This document shows, piece by piece, positions 1 to 12,500 of a DNA stretch of 18,294 nucleotides. The translations under genes were made by a program, and so were the position numbers. This DNA is from Amoebophrya sp. AT5.2 (Eukaryota; Sar; Dinophyceae; Syndiniales; Amoebophryaceae), in the NCBI GenBank assembly GCA_005223375.1, contig RXOD01004785.1, positions 1 through 18,294 on the forward strand, read 5' to 3'. A model generated the notes under the pieces. That model made no database searches and had not been told where the DNA came from. It saw only the letters and a program-made list of their open reading frames with translations. How positions within the stretch are numbered: position 1 is the stretch's first letter; each line of letters starts with the position of its first letter.

Positions 1-560
1 AAGCGGCAGAGGAGGAGGAGGACGAGCTCGAGGAGGATGATGAAGGGGCTCCCGGCGCCGGTGGAAATGGGTTTGTCAACGAGAACGTGCCGAATTCCCA
101 CTACGCATTCAACTCGCTCTTCCTTCCACAGTTCGTTCCGTCGGCGACCGAGGAGAACCGTGCCGGCACCCGGTTTCTGCTGGCTTTCGCAGACTTCTTG
201 GACGAAGCGATGCCGAAGCTGAACAACCAGCACAGTCTCGACTACTTTTTCAAGCAAAGAAATCGGAAGGGGCAGCAGTGCAGCCGGGAGGAGGTGGACT
301 TTCTGGGGAAGTTGGAGCGGGCGAAAAAATTTTTGCATCACTTCATCGAGCTGCACGCGCGGAAGTCGGGACAGCTGCACTTGCAGAAGGTTTTAGATCA
401 AGTCAACAAGAAGTACAAAGAAAAGGGGGAAGAGGTGCGCGTAGACGCGATCGCGATCTGGGTGCGGGCACAAAACGCGATGCTGTTTGTGGAGAGCCCG
501 AAAGAGCATCCGGAAGTTACAATTTTAAGCGGTTGGGGCCTGCAGCAGCCAGTGAAGAAC
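1..560 (+). CDS. Exon 1 (partial): start of DUF6606-type N-terminal region
   Basis: The frame is open from codon 3-5 to the left edge with no stop, so the exon continues beyond the window. It begins with an acidic run (AAEEEEDELEEDDEG, residues 1-15). Next comes YAFNSLFLPQFVP (102-140), which matches the typical opening 'YxFNHLFLPPxLP' of DUF6606 in this family. A helical stretch follows (FLDEAMPKL to LHHFIELHARK), then the hydrophobic segment VDAIAIWVRAQNAMLFVE (443-496). In family members this last position holds a conserved 'IxxQNAGLxI' strand. The exon ends at PVKN before the GTATCT donor at 561. The GTG at 87 is an internal valine codon and not a start. A reading that runs on to the TAG at 588 is intron read-through. 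Confidence 0.85.
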
Positions 561-3500
561 GTATCTGATCCCTCGCCCATGCCCAAGTAGGTCTCCCACT
601 CCTTTTTCTCTCTACGATACGTGCTCCGTCAAATCAAATAAGCTAGCACCAGAAATAAATAAATACAACCTCAACCAAATCCTAATCCATCTTTCCTCCC
701 AGTCTCGACGACGCGACGAAGAACCCAAAAGCAAAACATGACGCTTCCCTGCTTTCACCAGGTGATGAGTCCGGGTTTCTGGCAGAAGTCGATTCCAGAG
801 AAGCGCGGTGCGGTGTCAGGGAAATTGATTAACATCGCGTTTGCCCAGATGGTGGCCGAGCTCGCGAATAACGAGGACCCGCTCGCCTTCCCGATGCAAA
901 AGAGCAAGGGCGGGAATAGAAACCGGAACCCCGAGGAGAACGCGCGTGGCAACATGGATTGCAAGGCCACGAGTTCCGTCGCGCGCCCGATTTTCGTCAC
1001 GGAGTACCTCTTCGCTGCGCTAGGGGCGAAGGAACAAACGATCCGATCTTCGGGCGGCGTGTTGGGCGCAGCAGCGTTGGGAGGTGATGAAGATCGAGAT
1101 GCAGATGCAAGCGGAAACGGATCTGGAAACATGCCGACGCTGAAGGGTGAAGGTGACGCTCGCGCTGGGGACGATTCCGACGCCGACGCCGATTTGGCTG
1201 CTGCTGCTGCAACCGGATCCGGAGCGAGCAAGAGCAAGAAACAGTCGAATGCAAAGGCGGCCTCGGGCGCAAAGAAGGCGGCTGCCAAGAAAGGCGCAGC
1301 TGCGGCAAAACCGAAGGCCAGCTCCTCGTCATCGTCGTCTGCCCTTGCTAAACACAAGGCGACAGACCCGGACTCCACCTCCTTCCCCGCTCTGAGCAAG
1401 AAGGTGCGCGACCAGGTGCAGGGCGGTTTTCGCAGTGCGCCCTGGCGCCGTTCGCCCAGTATGACCGCGCTGAAGACCGCGCTGCACTTCTACTGCGTGC
1501 ACATCCTCGGGTCGGAGGAGGTATACAAGCGCATCTGGCTTCGGTTCCACTGCTGGACACTGCAGAAGGTTGCGCAGGGGGGGCGCTCGCTTTTGTCTGG
1601 GCGGATGCGGCTGAGCAGCATTTCCGAGGCGGCAAGGAAGATTGTGCGGCGACGGGCGAAGCTGCTGGATAGAGGCCACGGAGAAATGCTGATGGAGGCG
1701 GAACAAGAGCAGATCCGGAAAGCCTTGGAGGCAGCAAGGCAGATGGTCTCAGACCACGACCAGCGGTGCTTGGCTGCGGGCGGGAAAGACGCGGCGGTCC
1801 GCGTCTTCAGCGGAGACGTGGCGCGCGACCAGATACACAAGCTGGAAAACAGTCTGGAGATTGTGCAGATTTTGAACGCGGAACTGCGGAAAGTTGCTGG
1901 GGCTGGTGGGGACGGGAGGGAACGCGATAATGTGGAGGAGCGGAGAGGGGCTGAGGAAGATGCGAGCTCAGAACAAGAACCGGCGAAGCCGCAGAAATTC
2001 CGGCTTCCGCGGCAGCACATCGACTCGACAAGCGAAGCGCGTGTCCATCTAAGATATGGCAGACTTCAGGAGACGTTCTCTCAGTTGTCAAAGGAATGCC
2101 AGAGGGCTCTATCGCTTCCGGACGCGCAGTGTAGTGCGATCGATGTTGCCAAGCTGCTCTTTGCAGTAGATTGCGCAGCCCGCGATGCGTGGGTGCAACA
2201 AGGGCCGTGCTGTCAGTACCCCGGCGCAATCACAAAGGCGCCGCAGTTTCTCGCGGCTTACTTGGCGCTCGCTCTTGATTTTTACGCCCCGGGCTGCATC
2301 GAAGCGAACCGATCGGGCGCGTATATCGACTTCCGCGGAATGAGTCGAGCTGTTTTGACAGCGACGACTCTCGTAGCTCTTGTCCTCGCTGACGCGCGGG
2401 ACGAGCACGCGCTCTTGAGGGAGCATCCTCTTGGGCTAGACTTCAGCTTCTTGCAGCGTCTCCACCTCTCGACCGCTGCCGAAAAACAACAGCTGCACTC
2501 GCTCGAGCGTTTCTTTCTCGAATGCATCGAAGAGGCCGATCCGAGCCTTGGGGGGGTCTCGTTTCCATCTAGCAGTAGTTTCGACAGCAAATCTTTCGCC
2601 GTCCGCTTCGCCCAGGCCGAGGAAACGATGACAAAGGCGCACACGCGCATCCAAGCCGAATGTGCCCAGCGAGCAACCGCCAAGCGCGAGCAGTTCCGAT
2701 CCTTAAACGACGAATTCAACCGGTTGACGTTGACGATAAATGCCAACTGCTGCGAGTGTATCCGAGACGATTTCACCCGAAAAGTTGTCACAAAGTGCCG
2801 CCGCCATCGCGCACAGGAATCGCGCAACAAGTTACGACTCACGCCATACACAAAGTTACTCCCGCGCAATGAGTACGCACAATGGGCCGTCATCTACGAG
2901 ATGTTCAAGTGCGACGAATTACGCGCCGTCGACGAAATGTTTCTGGTCTTCGCAGAGCACCTTTTTCCCGACGGCAAGAAGTGCCGAGTAACCAGCGACG
3001 CGCGGCTGCTGGCTAAGCAGGCACCGTGGGACGAGGATGCAGCACTCACAAAAGTACTTGGTCAGGAAGTACATGACCGATGTTTAGACAAGCCCCTGTA
3101 CCTCTTCGCCGGCGGGCACGGGCGTGCCTCTGAGTCGAACAAAGACGCCAAGCGGGTCGACCACTTTCTGCAGAGCGAAGGAGTAAGGGAGCGCACTGGG
3201 GCAAGCGCTTACATCCGAATCCCAAGGGAGGCGCACAGACGCGCTTACAACCCCACAACCGGCAGCATGGACGAGCTTGCTCCTCTGGACGTCTCCTCCT
3301 GCCCGCAGCTGCTGCCGCGAAGCACATGGCTGTGGCGCCTGGACCACTTCTTCGAACCGTTTCTGCAAACACCACGCTACGCCGCCCTGCAACCCTTCGT
3401 CGGCTTCAAGCACAACGAAAACCAGGTGAATGTCCTTGCTAATCACAGACACTTCTTGATTCCTATCTAAACTACGAAGAAATACAGAAAAATGCGACTC

Positions 3501-6500
3501 GAGCTCGAGAGATGTCGAAGACGATACGAATACGATCAATCGGTTGCTAAACGACAAACGCCGCCCCTGCGTACAGCTACAGTATATTTAAATTCATGTG
3601 ATGAAGCCCTAGCTCGCTCCGTGTCTGGTCGCTGCCGTATGTGGCCAGTGGGAAACTCTTCTTACCCTTAGACAGAGCGATAGCGATTGTCCGTTTGATA
3701 AAAAATGTAAAAGTTTAAGTTTTAAATTTGATCATGCTCGTGGTCTTCTCCTCCGGCGACCACACGACAACTACAGAACAAGTACAAGACTTTTACAAAC
3801 ACTTCAATCATACTCATACCATAGGTCCTCGCCCTCCAGAGTGAGGCTTTCGCGGATACACGGTCTGGCAGCATCGGCCTTCGCGAGTGGCAGGAGTTGG
3901 GAAAATTGCGAGCCGGATCCGAACTACAGCTTGAGCGTCTTGCCCGCATCTTGCAGCAAGGTTTCGTGATTCTGAACAGCGAGGACGTCTCCCTTTTCAT
4001 CATCAGCACGCTGTGGCAAACTGGGCCTCCGCTCACGGAAAAAGCGCTGAAACAGGTTGACAGCAACTCCGCATACACGTACGGATCGGGAAATAATTCG
4101 GGGCTGCTGCAGATGGCGGGAAGTATGGGACATCAGAGCACTAAGCCGAAAGCCGAAGATGCGCTGTGGCGGCGCAGCGCCTTCCGCCGTCTGGGCGTGC
4201 CGGGGCAGTCGCTATCCGACGATCTTTGCAGGCACGCGCGGGCGGTTCTGGGTCAGATTCGCGAGAATTGGAACAGCAGCGTCACACTTTTGAACGTAAC
4301 GCTCCTGGCGCTGACCGTGCTGGAGCACCAGAAGCTGATGCGCGAAGGGGCCACACCCAACGCGGCACCGCAATCGCCAGTTGGCGTGGCCCCGGCAGCC
4401 GCGGGCAGCTCGTCATCTTCCATTGTAGCTCCACCGCAGCCAAACCATAGTACAACTTCGTCGGCCGCAGCAGCGGTCGGCATCTTGATGAAACAAGTGC
4501 GAGGCACCGCAGAACTGTGGATCGGGAAGCTCCGGCAGATTGCCAATCTCTGCACCAGCGAGGACGAAATCCAGGGACTCCGCCGTAAGACGGTGGATAT
4601 CGCGGCCACCGCGTGCCTCACCTTCTCCGCCGACGACTCGCTGCTGTTGCACTCAAGTTCTGATTGTGAGCAGTGGCTGTTTTTCCGCGCCGTGTTCCAG
4701 GACCACGTCTCTGTGAGTGACTACAAACCGGAGTGCAAGTGGCGGCGGCTCGCGATTCTCGAGGCGGATACGCACGCGCATGCGATGTTCCCGAAGCTAG
4801 CTTCCCTTGCGAAGGCGGAGAACGGAAAGGCACCCACAAACTTCGTGCGCAAGTACTGGAGTGGCGCAGCCGGACACGACTCCCCCGGCAAATGGACTAA
4901 ACTCGGCGCCTGGGAAGGGTCTCCGTGGTTTCGGGCGAAGTTCGCGAGTTGTTGGATCGACATCGACATCGTCGACGGAACGTTCCTGATCGATGGCGCC
5001 CCGTGCAAGCGGCTGCCTCGGAGCATCGTGGACGACCCACTGTACGCGCGGACATTCGGCGCAGCTATCTTCGGCGTGCAGCCGGTGGGCGGAGGGGTGT
5101 ATAAGACCGCGGTGGAGGTGGACGGGGCGTGGTACTACTTCAAAGAAGGAGCGGACGGTGGCGCGCGGCAGCCGGTCATCATCGAGGAACGAGGCGGCGT
5201 GAAGTCGATATTGCTCGAGCACTCCATCTTCCAGGGTGGGAAGAAGAAGACGTCAAAACAGGTCGGGGGCGGACCGGGAGGCGCAGGGGAAAACGAAGAA
5301 GATTCCGACTCTGGAGATGGAGGAGAAGAAGGAGACGCCGAGGACGGCGGATTCGGAGCAGGTGGCCGTACGGGTGGTGCCACAGCAAGAAATAGTTTGC
5401 CGCACATGTCGCGCGTCGGAATCAAGCAGGAGCCGAATATGACCGCCAACGGCATCGAGCATGAACTGCAGGAGCCTGACGAAGAGTTCTTCGACGACCC
5501 GATGGGAATGGAAATCGATGGCGTTTGCGCCTCTACCCCAGCTATGAACGGCATAACTGCGGACGACGACGATCTTCATGGTTCCAAGGCCGCGGCGCGG
5601 CAGGCACGGCACAGCGGCAGCGGACTTTTGTACAAAAAGCCTGCCGGTAAGAAGAAGCCGAAGAAGAATCCGAAGAAGACCATTCTCGGCGCCGACCCGG
5701 ACGACCCCGACTTTGACGGCGAGCTTTCTGAGGAACTACAGGAAGATGATTCCAACGACACGAATCTGCCCGACGACTTTCCCGACAGATTCATCCATCT
5801 GTACTCGCATTGGCTCGTACAGAACGTCGACGAAAGCCCTTCCTGGTCCATCCATTTTCGGCCCATCCGGTACAACGACGCCGGGTTTGGAAAGAGCGCC
5901 CCCGACTTCGTTTTCCACAGCGACTCCATGACGCTCGTGGAGACGCGCAGCAACCGAAGACTTCTCGACATCAACAGTGAGAGTGTCGGGCAAATGGTGA
6001 AAAACGTATTCGGACGGCTCGGAAGGCGAAAGGACATCCACTTCTTCGGGAATCTGGAATCCAGCGACTGCCCGGAGGTGCTCGTGGTAGCGCGATTGCC
6101 GCGGCAGCAAAACTTACGTTTCCACGTGATGCGGCTGGAGGACGATCTGGGCGAAATTGCGGTGGCAGGTACGGACATGGAAGCGGGGATGAACGTTGCT
6201 GATAAGGATCAGGATGTCGAGATGCTCGGGCTCGGCCCTCGAGGCGATTCTTGCAATGGAAATCATGGCGACAATTCGAGTTCGTCGAGCAGCACATTGG
6301 CAATGCAGGGATCGCTGCGACGCGGAAATATGGGAACAGGAAGGCCCGGTAATGTATGATAATTATCGACGAACAACTTCGCTATCGCTCTGCTCCCCCT
6401 CTGTCTGCTCTGTCACGATCTTATTAGAGCTGAAGCTCCTCCGACCGATTACTATTGCGTTTGAAGATTTTGATATGTTCATAACGCCACCAGTGACGCC

Positions 6501-9500
6501 ATCCGATACCGATTCATTCTGAAAGCGCTACTGCCTTATCAGTTGATCCTGATGGTCCTTTGCACAGGGCGGAATCCTTTGCTCCCGATGCTGGTTCCTG
6601 GCGACGAGGATTTTGGAGCCGAGGACTACAACATTATTATCGCTCCCGACCACGACCAGATGCAGGTGCCGAGGAAGCAAACGCTGGGTACTCTGCGCGG
6701 CTTGGACTCCTACCTTCTGCTGACGAAACCGACTTACGACTACGCAGCGGCAGGTGGATCAAACGCAAACATCATTGCCCCGGGAAGTGACTCTTCCTCG
6801 CGAAAGCGGAAGCAGTCGTCCGGAGGCGCAGAAGAAGAAGAAGATGACCTTCTTTCCGGCGGGATGAAAAAGCAGAGCGGGTCTGGATCGTCGCTCAACA
6901 AAAACGTCCTCCTGAACGGTGACGAGGAAGAGGATGATGATCTTCCATTGCAAGCGTTCCTGTCGAGTAGTATTTCCTCCTCCTCGGTCATGAAAAATAG
7001 TACTAGCCCTACAACTACTTCTTCCTCCGCCCGCCATCTGCACAGCTGCATTGTCCTCGTACCGCACGGAGAAGTTTTCCGCAACGTCCGAAACGGGAGC
7101 GTATTCGTCGATCTGGACAAGTTGCAGAAGCCCCCGCTGTTTCAGTACGAGGTTCGCCGCGAGCTGAAGGACCTCCACCCCCAGCAATCGCGCATCGCCA
7201 GCGTCTACCTGGCGCTTTTGCATGCAACGACGGCACGTCTTACCGCCGATCCCTTCACCGAGTGCTCCGGCACGACGCGCGCGATGGAGATTCTGCGCTC
7301 CGCGCGCGTCCGCGGCAACATCACGAATCGCCTCGACAACACGGACTTGGACGCGTTGCGGGTGGAGTTCGAGGCGTACAAAACTCTGCTGCAGCTGTCG
7401 CCGGAGCGCTGGGCCGATCCGCCGCACTCCCCCTTGGAAGCCACCAACCTAGGCTACGCCGAGCTCGAGCCGCTCGCCGCAAACGCAGGCCTCGCCGGGC
7501 TCGCGCACATTCGCGCGCTGGAGATTCGCCGGGCACTCATCCTCACGGGCAAACTGGACGCGTTCGTCGACCTTCTGGAAGGTGGGGAGGGCGCGGGCCG
7601 CGAGGACAGCGTCACGGCATGGGAGACCGCGGCGAAAAAGCGTCTGGAAATATTGAATCTGCGGGCGTACCTGCGCTATTGCGACTGGTTGCCGGTCGAG
7701 GAACAGCTGACGCGGAAGGAGCTGGAGGGCGCGTTTTGCGTCTCGCTCAATCCGATGGCGAGAACCAGCAAGGCCGATGAAGAGGAGGATGACGCGAGTC
7801 GCGGTGGAAAGCGCAGCCAGGACGACGAAGACAAGGACGGACTGCTTGACGCTGGCGACGATTTTCTGGACTACGGCGACGGGCTCGATGAAGATGATCA
7901 AAAGCAAGACGGGAATGAACGCCGCAAAGAGCTGCAGGACGACCGGAAACGGAATCAGCTCGACCCTAACACGTCGCTGGAAATCGAGTCGAAGCGCGAG
8001 CTACTTGCGGCGTTCTTTGCTTCAAAAGTGGAGCCGGTTCAGGTGCCGCAGATCGGATTTGATGCCGATGGGGAAGCCATGGAAAACATGCGTGTGATTG
8101 GGCGGTCTGCATTGTGGAAGCATGAACTCCTGGCCGACACGCACAAGCAGACGCTGGCGGTCAAACTTAGGGACGAAGTCGCGAGAGCCTTCACGCAGAT
8201 CGAGCATGACGAGAAAAAGACGGCGCTCCAGGGCAAGTCGCAGGCCGGATTCTGTCTCCAGACAGAAACAAATATCTTCCAGCTCGTTCGCGAGATGCAG
8301 CTGTCTGCGGAAGGTCTGAAGCTCGGGCTCGTGGACCACTTCCTCGATTTGTACACCTTTTTCGTCAAAGGCCAGCCGAACCAGATTACGGCCGGCCTCC
8401 GCGCAAACTTCTTTTTCTGCCGTCTTTTGCTGCAGTGGCCAGAGGCGTATTCGCTTGTACTGCAACTGCGGCTGATGACGTACGAGCGCAGTTTTTTCAG
8501 CCAGCTGAAGGCGCCAGGATACGCAAGCTACACAGCCTGCGGCCACTTGGAGTTATCGGAAGTGCGCGTGGAAACCATTATCGATGAGGCGGCAACGCCG
8601 TTCCGGGCGCCGTTTGGAGTGGCGGAAGACTCCATGGAGGGGGCGGCGATGCAGCAGCAGCACGCAGGTAAGCTCGCAACAGCAGAAGCGTATCTCCAGA
8701 AACTCGTGAGCGCCTGCATGGAACAAACAAAGTCTTTGCCAACAGCAGCGCTAGAGCAGCACGTCGATCCGGGAGTCATTCCAGACTCGGTCTCTCTTGC
8801 CAAGCGGTTAAACAATACTATGCACGACGTTCGAGCAGCAGGCGAGTTGCAGACCTTCTGCGAAAGCTGGCAGTCGCAGCTTAAAGAGGCACTCACCACC
8901 ACGCAAAACAAAGCCGAAAATATCAAGTTCTTCTTCGAGCTTCATCATACCCCCATCGCAGACGCACTGAAGAAACAAGAGGAGCCAGCTGCCGGTCGCG
9001 CAGCGGCAACCGCAAATTCGTCCTCGTCCTCCGGCGTCATGATGGCATCGTCAGCACGAGTGTCGGCCTCGTCTACAAAATCCGCGACGTTTTTCAACTT
9101 CAACACGTGGCTTTCGTCTCGCATCGCGGCAGCACGCAAAAAGGGCACGGCGGCCGAGTACTGTCAGGCGCTTAAAAACTTGCCGAAGGCGGAGCCCAGT
9201 GTTGCTGACGTGCAAGACATGATCGCAAGGCTTGGCGGGGGTGACCACGACCAGTCTGCAGCGACATCTTCATCTTCCAGTTCCACTTCCCAGGCCGCAA
9301 GCTCTTCCGCGGGGACGAAAAAGCGAAAGGTCGATCCGAGTAGAAGCGACGCCGATGTCGACGTAGAGGCGAAGGAGATGAACCACCCTCCGCTCGCCTT
9401 ACCACGGATCGGCGACAACTACCAGTACAAGGAGCTGACGAGTCGAATCCTAAACGAGCTGAACGAATCCTGGCAACTGGCCCACACCGAAACGGGCCGC

Positions 9501-12500
9501 GCAGTCGACTCTCTGCCGCTGGAGACGCTGCACGCAGGGACAGTGATGGCGTATCTGCAGACGAAGCTGGTGGAGGCAGGTCGATTGGTTGATGAATGTT
9601 GGGCGGGAGTGGAGGCAGGACTACTTCTACTGGCAGCAAAAGCTAGTAGAAACGCTGGCGGAGTGGGAATTAGCAGCAGCATCCCACCGGCGCAGAAGCA
9701 ATTCTCCGACTTCGTGTGCGACGCGTATTCATGCGGAATCGCCTGTCGACCGACACCAACTGCGACCCTTCGCAGCTGGGGCACGGATATGGTCGAGCTC
9801 ATAGATAAAACTTCGTCTTCCACCACCAACGCTGCTGCTAACAGTAACAGCGCCGCAGCTGCCGCTGGCGGTTCCCGCACTGCGTGCGTGAAGAATTCCT
9901 CCGGAGAGCAGGCCCTTCTGGCGACGCAGCACTTCTCGGTTTCTGTGCTTCGCTACGGCGTGGCGTTGCGCAACTTGCTCCGGCTGAAGAGGATTGCGCG
10001 GGCCTTTGAACGGAGGGACTGGAAGCAGCTACAGAACGAGCTGGACGAGCCCGGGTCGCGTGGCTGGGAACCCTTCGAATTTCCGGAGTGGCTTCTTTTC
10101 GAGCTCGACAACGACCTCGTCATCCGGCGAAGCCAGGCGAACGTCTCGCAGCAGCTGGTCTTTGGCACGCAGAATCGCCTTCTGCAGATGAACATGGGCG
10201 AGGGCAAAACGGCGGTGGTGCTCCCAATCGCGCTGCTCCTCGCGTCGAGGAGCGAGAAGATCGCGCGCGCCACCGTGCTGCAGTCCCTCAGCGCCACGAA
10301 CTTCAGCGAGTGGCAGTGGAAGCTCGGGGGCCTCCTGAACTGCAAGCTCGCGCCGTTGCTTTTCCGCCGCGACTTGCAGATCACCGAGCGCGAAACGGCG
10401 ATGATGCTCGAGGACCTCGAGCAGCTGCGCACGTCGGGCAGCGTCCTCGTGACCGTCCCCGAGCACCGGCTGTCGCTCGAGAACAAGATCCTCGAGCTGG
10501 CCGCGAAGAGCTCGCAGAAACAGGACCTCGCCGCGAGTCGCGGGCTGTTCGCCGTGTCGGAGTTTCTGCAGCGGTTCTGCCACGACTTCTTGGACGAGAG
10601 CGACGAGGTCTTGAGCGTGAAATACTCGCTGATCTACACCCTGGGAAGCGCAGAAGACGTGGCGGGGGGGCAGCGGCGGTGGGACGCGGCGTGCCGCGTT
10701 TTGCGGGCGGCGTCGACCGTCGCCCCGGGGCTGAAGGAGAAGTGGGGCGCGGACGTGGTGGAGTTTCACGAACACGCAACTGCTGGCGGTGGAGGGGGCG
10801 GGGTCGAGTCGAGCGGAACTGATGAAACGCCTGCTGGTGAGGCGCACGGATCCGGGGACGGAGCTGCCTTTGGCGGCAAGAACGGCATCAACGGTCAACC
10901 CACACAACAGTCCCAGCTCGCCCGCGCGTCCGCCGCGCTCAAGTTCCGGCCCCTGCGGCTGCTCGACCACAAGAAGCAGCAGGACGCTTTCGAGGATCTG
11001 AAGCTCCGCATTCTCGATGAAGTTTCGCTTTCGGAGTCCAGCTACGGCGGGCAGATGGAGGAGGTCCACCGCAAGGCCTGGCGCAGAGCCGTCCTCGCCG
11101 ACGAGCCGAAGCAGTATCTGGAGAAGCTTCCTGAAACGTACAAAGAGACCGCTCTGATCCTTCGCGGGCTGCTTACGTATGAGGTGTTGCTCGCCGTGCT
11201 GAAAAAGCGCCACAGGGTGAACTACGGGACACACCCGACGCGGAGCGGCTTCCATATGGCCGTGCCATTCGTGGCGAAGGACAAGGCGAGCGACCGGACG
11301 GAGTATGGGCATCTGGATATCGCGCTGCAGCTGACCGCCGCGGCGCACCTGCAGGAAGGTTTGACGGAGCAAGCCCTGCGGGACGCCTTTGTGAAGCTCT
11401 CGACGCTCTCCGACAGTCAGCAGAAACACATCTACGAAACTTGGGCGGCGGAGCTGCTGAAGGCCGGAAGGGGGGTTGGGGCGACATCATTGGGCAGTAC
11501 GAGCAACATGCTGCGGCCGCGCGATGAAGAGATTCCGCACGAGGGGGCGGCGATGAGCATGAACATGAACAGTAACGCTGATGGGATGGTTGATCTAGAT
11601 CTTGACGAGGATCATGGGTTGCCGCCGTTGGGAGTGCATTTGGACGGCGAAGAAGCAGAGGACGCCTCCACGGTCAAGAAATATTGCGCGCAGCTAATGC
11701 AGGTGGTGGCAAGAAAACCACACTACTACTCGCTCTTCAAAGTTTGCGTGGGGCAGCAGAAGGGGATCACCGTCAAGGTGAGTCTTGTACCATAACAAAC
11801 TATGAGCTGGACTTGGAACAATATGTATAGGTATACAGCTTTCCACCTGTCGTGTTGAGGCTTCTGCAGGAGTGGTGCCGTTACTTACGTCTTTCGTTTT
11901 TTGGCGCTTCAAAGAAATCGCCATCGCGCCAGATAATGCAACGCCCTTTGTGCCTTCACGTTCTGAATAATTTCTTTGCCACCAAACCAGGAGAAGGCAA
12001 ACGAGGAGAACACGCTGACTATCGGAGTGGAGATATTGAAGTTGTTCGTCAAGGAGTACAATCCGGTCGCTCATGTGCTTTTCGGGAAGATTCGGAATCC
12101 TTACATCAAGGAGCCCCTGCCGAAGGCAGTCATAAACGCACGGGAAAAACTCCTGATGGGGGGTATTGAGGCTGAAGAGGTGGACGAGATCAGTGCCCTC
12201 CTCAAATACGAATCGGTGAACATCGACGATCGGCACTTCTTCAAAACCAAGCTCTACCCGGCCTTCCGCAAACACCCCAGCGTCATCGAGTTCTGGCTGT
12301 TCCGGGTCGTCTTTCCCGCACAAGCAAGGCAATACTCGGAAAAGATAGTGTCCACCGCCTGGGACCTCTGCCGAAGCAAGGAAATGAGCTGCGACGCGAT
12401 CACGGTGGGGTTCTCAGGTGCTCTTGGATACGCGTTCAGCATCAGCATCAGCAACCACTTTGTTTCCAAAAAGGCCCGATCTTCGTGCTGACCACTCTCT

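Noticed and set aside
738..740. ATG as the start of a separate 910-residue protein
   Set aside because: It lies inside intron 1, upstream of a good acceptor at 761. The family block needs VMSPGFW joined to exon 1.
10029..11429. 466-codon minus-strand open frame
   Set aside because: It is antisense to the DUF3638/DUF3645 exon. It has no recognisable domain, and its length is explained by GC-rich codon bias of the plus-strand gene.
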